A DNA stretch of 11,899 nt, from assembly GCA_964613665.1 (NCBI GenBank), contig CAZTIG010000090.1, forward strand, positions 1 through 11,899, given 5' to 3'. The stretch's first letter is position 1; every line of letters begins with the position of its first letter. A model generated the notes under the pieces. The model ran no database searches and had not been told where the DNA came from. It saw nothing but the letters and a program-made list of their open reading frames with translations. A program made the position numbers and the translations under genes. Source of the DNA: CAZQFV01 sp964613665 (lineage in GTDB: Bacteria; Chloroflexota; Chloroflexia; DTKN01). This document shows, piece by piece, positions 8,601-11,899 of this stretch.

Positions 8601-9020
8601 GGCCAGCAGTGCGGCGGCGATGACCCAGCCCCAGCGGCCCAGCCACCGGCGCATGGGGTAGCAGAGCGCCACCAGCAGCAGGCCAAAGACCGCCGCAGGG
8701 GCCCGCGCCAGCCCGTCGCTGGCCCCGAAGAGAAAGTAGAACAGGGCCGTCAGTTGGTAGAGGAAGGGCCCGTGAAAGGCCGGCTCGTACCGGTAGGCCG
8801 CTTCGCCGGTCAGCAGGCGCCAGGCGTTCAGGGCATGGAGGGCCTCGTCGTGGTGGAAGGCCCGGCTGCCCAGGTCCCAGAAGCGCAGCAGCGCTGCCGC
8901 CATCAGCAGAAGGAAGAAGATCCATACCTGCGGTTCCACCTGCGTCAGGTCCAGCCGGCGGTCCAGGAAGGAGACCTCCTCGACGAGAGACTGGTGGGTC
9001 TGGGGGCTCTTGTCGGACAT
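5640..9020 (-). CDS. Agl23-like membrane glycosyltransferase-family protein with LysM and NHL propeller domains
   Basis: This 1126-aa protein has three parts. Residues 30-545 carry at least a dozen hydrophobic segments of GT-C (PMT/ArnT-like) type with the Agl23-family (TIGR03663) landmarks FHHDEA (55-60), FHGP (82-85), RFGRQD (150-155), an EYW-GQQ-V region (333-341) and HKMPWL (419-424). The acidic DE pair matches the catalytic loop of GT-C enzymes, which use lipid-linked sugars outside the cytoplasm. Residues 723-767 are a LysM domain (YTVQEGDTL ... PGQWLRIP), which usually binds GlcNAc polymers such as peptidoglycan. Residues 805-1126 are an NHL propeller with five clear blades near 820, 883, 940, 997 and 1098 (for example VYVADTWNHRV) and one degenerate blade. 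The ATG at 9020 is preferred because GGAG lies eight bases upstream; an in-frame TTG at 9050 lacks a ribosome-binding site. It is the second gene of the leftward operon, 9 bp before recF. Substrate unknown. Confidence 0.88.
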   Translation of the reverse strand: MSDKSPQTHQSLVEEVSFLDRRLDLTQVEPQVWIFFLLLMAAALLRFWDLGSRAFHHDEALHALNAWRLLTGEAAYRYEPAFHGPFLYQLTALFYFLFGASDGLARAPAAVFGLLLVALCYPMRRWLGRWGWVIAAALLAFSPAFSYFSRFGRQDAIVAALALAAVVLVFRYVEDRRPRDLLLAAAALGLSLATHEQTLIFAFVLLSFLGLAGLLDWQGRRWRVEGRIAAGTLGLLAVLAELRLAALDAFPLLQALAVALLVLALGYLGLSFLWPRTFPQGSSPVQEAGRALRKSPRVLFGALGLLGLTMGLLFTGFLTDPRGFVDGLYRGIEYWAGQQNVLRGEQPWFYYLLLLALYEPIAWLAGLSGLGLVLKRAAGGRRARGQPPAGPVHRPEALVPLFLAYWAVFSVLIYSWAPHKMPWLVLSVALPLVLLAGMALDRLVAWVSWRTFWQSFDWIAAPLFLLLALALRGLVALINREVPHPLAEQYLLLQQGVVAVIALGLIGLLVWRIYGAEGRHLGQAFALLGLALLVVYTVHSTFLVNFYTADSAVEPLVQSPTAPGIPLVVRQIERLGIDQTRKVRTLADPAGGHGLKVAIDTSGEAGLMAPFAWYLRDFDRAGSLTHFDGSVQQPPASDVLLVAAENEPRVRPFVQAGYSSMRVKLRWWFPAAQTYQRWTAFAGGTNAQGQSRMPWLLPSTYGREGVMNLWNYLLYRQLPSEFTYTVQEGDTLPQVAARLGVSGETLMSLNGLDPTDVITPGQWLRIPYTVGSEDIYFYVRSELLPTGETGATDPYLAKLTTRSAVRVIGSPGSGVGQLNYPRSIALDDEGNLYVADSGNHRVVRFDPQGESIAWGSFCSLETGQGCLDPDGPGPQPLGAGQFFEPWGIAVDAQGRVYVADTWNHRVQVFDGDGRFLGQWGEGKLVDAETDSRGRSGTMYGFYGPRGLAVDRRGHVYLTDTGNERVLVYNIARDADGQVEATYWYQWGTMGPEEGNFLEPVGIAADSAGRVYVADTLNGRIQVFASGGSAQLAPLPAVTWQVTGWDSTSQQNKPFLAVSEGGQVYFPVPERSYVAATDDKGEVLTVWGGSGSDLASFNLPVGVAVDAQGQVYVSDSGNGRILVFTVP

Positions 9021-9110
9021 CGGTGTGCTCCAAAGGGCGAGATACGGCAAGATGCAAGAAGCAAGGTACAGGATGGAAGAGACAGGCGATCTGTGCGTCT
9101 TGGGCCGGCA
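9021..9110 (-). other. 90-bp intergenic spacer inside the leftward operon
   Basis: This spacer separates the two Agl23-like genes. It holds three tandem heptamers, GCAAGAT, GCAAGAA and GCAAGGT (9047-9067), reading NNCTTGC in the transcript, and at its left end the ribosome-binding site of the downstream gene (GGAG in the transcript). I see no terminator and no match to the promoter element used elsewhere in the window, so the two genes are probably cotranscribed. Confidence 0.5.
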
Positions 9111-11753
9111 CTAGCGCCGGCGGATCGAGTCCTTGAGCCGCTCCAGTGGTGCCGCCAGGTCGTTGCGCACGTACACGGCGAACTCGCGCGCCCCCAGCGG
9201 GGCCGGCGGCTCCCGGAAGAACAGGTAGCGCCAGACGCGGGCCTGCCCGGTGGGCAGGGACAGCGCGGCGATCACCTCGCCCAGGCCGACCTGCTGCGCC
9301 GGGCGGCTGAAGTCCGGCCGCTGTCGCACCACGCGGCGCACGAGGCCGATGCCGACCTTTTCCAGGCCGCGGCCCTCCAGCAGCTCCGGGGCCATGCGCG
9401 TCACCAGCGTGCGGGCGTCCTTGTAGGTATCCTCCGGGTACCACCAGTTAAAGGCGTAGAAGCGGGTGGCCGTGAAGCGGCTCTCCAGGTAGGGCGCGCT
9501 GGTCGAGTCCTTGTCCCGGTAGACCAGCGCCATGGCGGCGTCAGCCGGGGGCGGGCCGGAGATCGTCGGCTGGTAGTTCTTCCGAGAAAAGTCGCGCAGG
9601 TACCACTCCAGAGGCCATGCCACCTCGCTGTCGTAGAGAAAGGCCATGCTCTGGTCGCCGGTGGTCAGCGTGGACAGGGCCGACAGCTCGTCGACCGCCC
9701 ACTGCAGGTCCGAGGCGGTCTGGACATAGATCAGCATCTCGGTGGGCGTGTCGTTGTTGACATAGGTGAGACGGAAGGCGCTGCCGGCGCCGTGGACGCA
9801 GAGAAAGGCAAACAGGAGCAGGACTCCGCTGCGCAGGGCGGTCTTGCCGAGGAGGATGGCCCGCACGACGAGCGCCAGGCCGGCCAGGGCCAGGGGGACG
9901 TACAGGGCAGGGGCCCAATCCTGGTACAGTGTGTCGCTCCACAGTGTGTCCTGGGGGCCGAAGGAGAGGCGGTTGGCGTTCAGAACGGCCATCAGTCCTG
10001 CGGTCGCTCCCAGCACCAGGAAGGGCGCCTCGCCCCAGCGGGCGTGCCCGCAAAAGGCCAGGAAGGCCAGCCCCAGCAGGGCGGCCGCGCCGACCAGCCA
10101 GGTGGCCACGTCGCTGCCGGCCGCGCCGAGAAAGGGTCGGCCGGTCCAGAGCAGCAGCAGCGCCGCGGCGCCCAGCGGGGCCAAGTCGGCCCAACGGCGC
10201 AGCGCGGCCAGCCTGGGCAGCCGCGGGCGGTGGGCCACGACCCGGCCGACGAACGCCCCCGCCAGCAGCACAAAGGGCAGCGTCGGGTGGACGTTGAGCC
10301 AGGGTACCTGCTCGCCGGCGAAGGAGTAGAGCAAGAAGACCGCCGGGGCCCAGAAGGCCAGCAGGCCCATGGTGGCGCTGGGCGCGGCGATCAGCGGGGG
10401 CGCGGGCTGCGGCTCGCTTTCTTCGGCACGGCACGGCGCGGCCGGCCTGGCGGTCAGGCAGCGCCAGGCGAACACCGCCGCGCCGAGCGTGCCCAGGACA
10501 AAGGCCACGGTCTCATAGACCGACATCAGCATCAGGTAGTACTGCGGCCCGACGTGGATGCGCTGCACGTCCTGCTGTGTCAGCCAGAAGCCCAGGGTCT
10601 GTACCAGCCCCGTGGCCCAGCCGGTCATGCTGCTGTAGAAAGAGGTGTGCAGGGTGAAGAAGATGCCCCAGAAGATGGCGGCGGCGACGAGCCAGCGGCG
10701 CGGGTTCCAGACCAGGCCGATGACCGCAGCGACGAGAAAGCAGCCCCCGATGGCCAGCATGGCCGTGATCAGCACGGGCTCGGCGATCGCCGCCGTGTGA
10801 TAGTCGATCTCCAGCCCCTGCAGGTGCAGCAGGATATTCAGCGGGACGGCCGACAGGAGCGGCAGGACCATCGTGCCCAGCACGACCAGCAGGTCCAGCG
10901 TGGCGCTCTGCTCACGGGTGCCGTTGCCCAGGCGGCCCTCCAGCCAGTGCCAGGCCAGCATGCCTAGCGCCGCCAGGCCGGCCAGGCCCACCGCAATGAG
11001 CGACAGAAGGCTCAGCCCCCCAAAGACCTCGCCCAGGGGAAACGGTGCCGGGATTGCCGCCCTCCAGAATCCCTCCACGGCCAGCGGGCCCAGGCCCAGC
11101 AGGGGCCAGAGGGCGTGCAGGTCGTACCGCTCCCAGAGGACCCGGCCGGCCAGGAAGAGGAGGAAGACCGCGGTGACGATATAGGCCGTCGGTTTGGCGG
11201 AAAAGTGCATGCACATCGCCGCCGCGGCACCGTAGAGCCAGCCTGGCCGGCGCTCGGCCATGTAGCGCACGATGCAGACGAACAGGAGCAGGGTATAGAA
11301 AACGCCGAAGACGTCGGGATGGCCGAAGCGGCCAAAGTAGAGGAAGGAGGGCGAGATGAGCAGGAGGAAGGAGGCCAGCAGGGCTCCCCAGCGGCCCAGC
11401 TCCCTGCGCAGCAGCAGCGGCAGCATGACCGTGGCGACGCTGGTGATGGCGAACATCACCCGGGTCGTGGCGTCACTGTCGCCAAAGAGCGCGAAGGAGA
11501 GGGCCTCCATGTGGTAGATGACCGGCCCGTGGTATACGGCGTCGTGGGTCCAGCCCTTGCCGGTGTAGATGTTCCAGCCGTAGAGGGCATGGATGCCCTC
11601 GTCGTGGTGCAGGGCCTGCGAGTCCAGCAGCGTGAAGCGGCTGACGATGGCCGCGAGCAGGATGAGCAGGTAGAGGACGGTCTCGACGCTCGGTCCGCGG
11701 TGGACCTGGACTCGGGACTCGACCCCGTTGGGGAGGGACGGTACTGCTTCCAT
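9111..11753 (-). CDS. Agl23-like multi-pass membrane glycosyltransferase-family protein
   Basis: An 880-aa polytopic membrane protein, a paralogue of the downstream gene. Landmarks are HHDEG (49-53), YHGP (74-77), RFGHPD (142-147), a TQQDVQR motif before a YY-containing segment, and EQVPWLNVHP. These match the TIGR03663 group, named for archaeal Agl23 of N-glycosylation and related to PMT/ArnT GT-C enzymes. The probable role is transfer or export of a lipid-linked sugar on the outer membrane face; this is inferred from family, and no substrate can be named. The soluble tail has EWYLRDF and NWWYPEDTY blocks that align with AWYLRDF and RWWFPAAQTY in the paralogue, and ends with RYLFFRE and FAVYVRNDL. 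The ATG at 11753 is chosen over an in-frame ATG at 11831 because the latter lies upstream of the -10 element. AAGGAG is 12 bases upstream, a rather long spacing. It is the first gene of the operon that ends with recF. Confidence 0.88.
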   Translation of the reverse strand: MEAVPSLPNGVESRVQVHRGPSVETVLYLLILLAAIVSRFTLLDSQALHHDEGIHALYGWNIYTGKGWTHDAVYHGPVIYHMEALSFALFGDSDATTRVMFAITSVATVMLPLLLRRELGRWGALLASFLLLISPSFLYFGRFGHPDVFGVFYTLLLFVCIVRYMAERRPGWLYGAAAAMCMHFSAKPTAYIVTAVFLLFLAGRVLWERYDLHALWPLLGLGPLAVEGFWRAAIPAPFPLGEVFGGLSLLSLIAVGLAGLAALGMLAWHWLEGRLGNGTREQSATLDLLVVLGTMVLPLLSAVPLNILLHLQGLEIDYHTAAIAEPVLITAMLAIGGCFLVAAVIGLVWNPRRWLVAAAIFWGIFFTLHTSFYSSMTGWATGLVQTLGFWLTQQDVQRIHVGPQYYLMLMSVYETVAFVLGTLGAAVFAWRCLTARPAAPCRAEESEPQPAPPLIAAPSATMGLLAFWAPAVFLLYSFAGEQVPWLNVHPTLPFVLLAGAFVGRVVAHRPRLPRLAALRRWADLAPLGAAALLLLWTGRPFLGAAGSDVATWLVGAAALLGLAFLAFCGHARWGEAPFLVLGATAGLMAVLNANRLSFGPQDTLWSDTLYQDWAPALYVPLALAGLALVVRAILLGKTALRSGVLLLFAFLCVHGAGSAFRLTYVNNDTPTEMLIYVQTASDLQWAVDELSALSTLTTGDQSMAFLYDSEVAWPLEWYLRDFSRKNYQPTISGPPPADAAMALVYRDKDSTSAPYLESRFTATRFYAFNWWYPEDTYKDARTLVTRMAPELLEGRGLEKVGIGLVRRVVRQRPDFSRPAQQVGLGEVIAALSLPTGQARVWRYLFFREPPAPLGAREFAVYVRNDLAAPLERLKDSIRRR

Positions 11754-11799
11754 CGCGGTTGGTGTCTCCTTCGACCTCGGCCGCCTGCGGACGGACCGT

Positions 11800-11828
11800 A
11801 TTGTACTACAACCCTTTTCTCCCCGCAA
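11800..11828 (-). promoter_or_regulatory. Promoter of the leftward membrane-protein/recF operon
   Basis: On the minus strand, TTGCGG (plus-strand 11823-11828) is followed after exactly 17 bp by TACAAT (11800-11805). The block TTGTAGTACAATA (minus strand of 11799-11811) matches 11 of 13 bases of the element at 638-650. The start should fall near 11793, giving a leader of about 40 nt to the ATG at 11753 that includes AAGGAG. No promoter was recognised between this point and recF. Confidence 0.7.
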
Positions 11829-11879
11829 CATGTGTGGCGGGAATGTTGGTGATTACCCAAAACCGAGAGGCGGTTGAGA

Positions 11880-11899
11880 CTCGCCCGAGGAAGAGCGAA
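11880..11899. repeat. Possible diverged, inverted partial copy of the left-end 22-bp repeat
   Basis: CTCGC (11880-11884), GGAAGA (11889-11894) and GCGAA (11895-11899) match in order the reverse complement of the 22-bp unit at 1-110, with a 4-base insertion and a 1-base deletion. The window ends here, so it cannot be seen whether an array follows. The match is short and may be chance. Confidence 0.3.

Noticed and set aside
9021..9050. TTG start at 9050 for the LysM/NHL gene (adds 10 residues)
   Set aside because: It has no ribosome-binding site, whereas the ATG at 9020 has GGAG at proper spacing.
7842..10967. 1041-codon plus-strand open frame
   Set aside because: It is antisense to both Agl23-like genes. 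The Gln/Gly/Arg-rich product has no domain; it is a shadow of high-GC coding DNA.
11754..11831. ATG start at 11831 for the 880-aa membrane protein (adds 26 residues)
   Set aside because: It lies upstream of the predicted -10 and start point, lacks a ribosome-binding site, and the extra residues are Arg-rich and unlike the family.

Overview
This is a high-GC (by eye well over 60%) bacterial chromosomal window. The best guess for the source is a Chloroflexota genome, probably Anaerolineae-like or Caldilineae-like. That is inference, not proof. It rests on two large Agl23-like membrane glycosyltransferases side by side, a secreted protein carrying a YLPLV-type linker of the kind common in exported Chloroflexota proteins, a RecF with a GSNAAGKSS P-loop, and a shared TTGTGGTATAATA-like promoter element. 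There are no rRNA or tRNA genes, no transposase and no CRISPR array.

Left end (1-690): five tandem copies of a 22-bp repeat run off the window edge. They are followed by a strong intrinsic terminator pointing leftward (150-197), then about 450 bp of very GC-rich, hairpin-rich DNA with no convincing gene. A consensus extended -10 promoter (641-649) reads rightward from there.

Centre-left (693-4429): a secreted Asp-box propeller/CAP/Ig-like protein (+) is broken by an apparent one-base insertion in a run of six G. It converges on a lone YbhF-type ABC ATPase (-). Divergent from the ATPase, with its own promoter, is a calcineurin-like metallophosphoesterase (+). The metallophosphoesterase converges with recF, 22 bp apart.

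Right two-thirds (4452-11828): one leftward transcription unit. A promoter at 11800-11828 drives an 880-aa Agl23-like membrane protein. Ninety bp later comes a 1126-aa paralogue that carries an internal LysM domain and a C-terminal six-bladed NHL propeller. Nine bp after that is recF. The two membrane proteins look like lipid-linked-sugar-dependent glycosyltransferases or partners of a flippase, acting on the outer face of the membrane. RecF is a cytoplasmic recombination mediator, so its place at the end of this operon is a linkage rather than an obvious pathway.

The most interesting points are the LysM domain spliced into the conserved Agl23 tail and followed by an NHL propeller, the shared 13-nt extended -10 element at all three promoters, and the orphan leftward terminator with hairpin-rich DNA behind it. 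The frameshift and the lone ATPase with a proline at its H-loop position also deserve a look.
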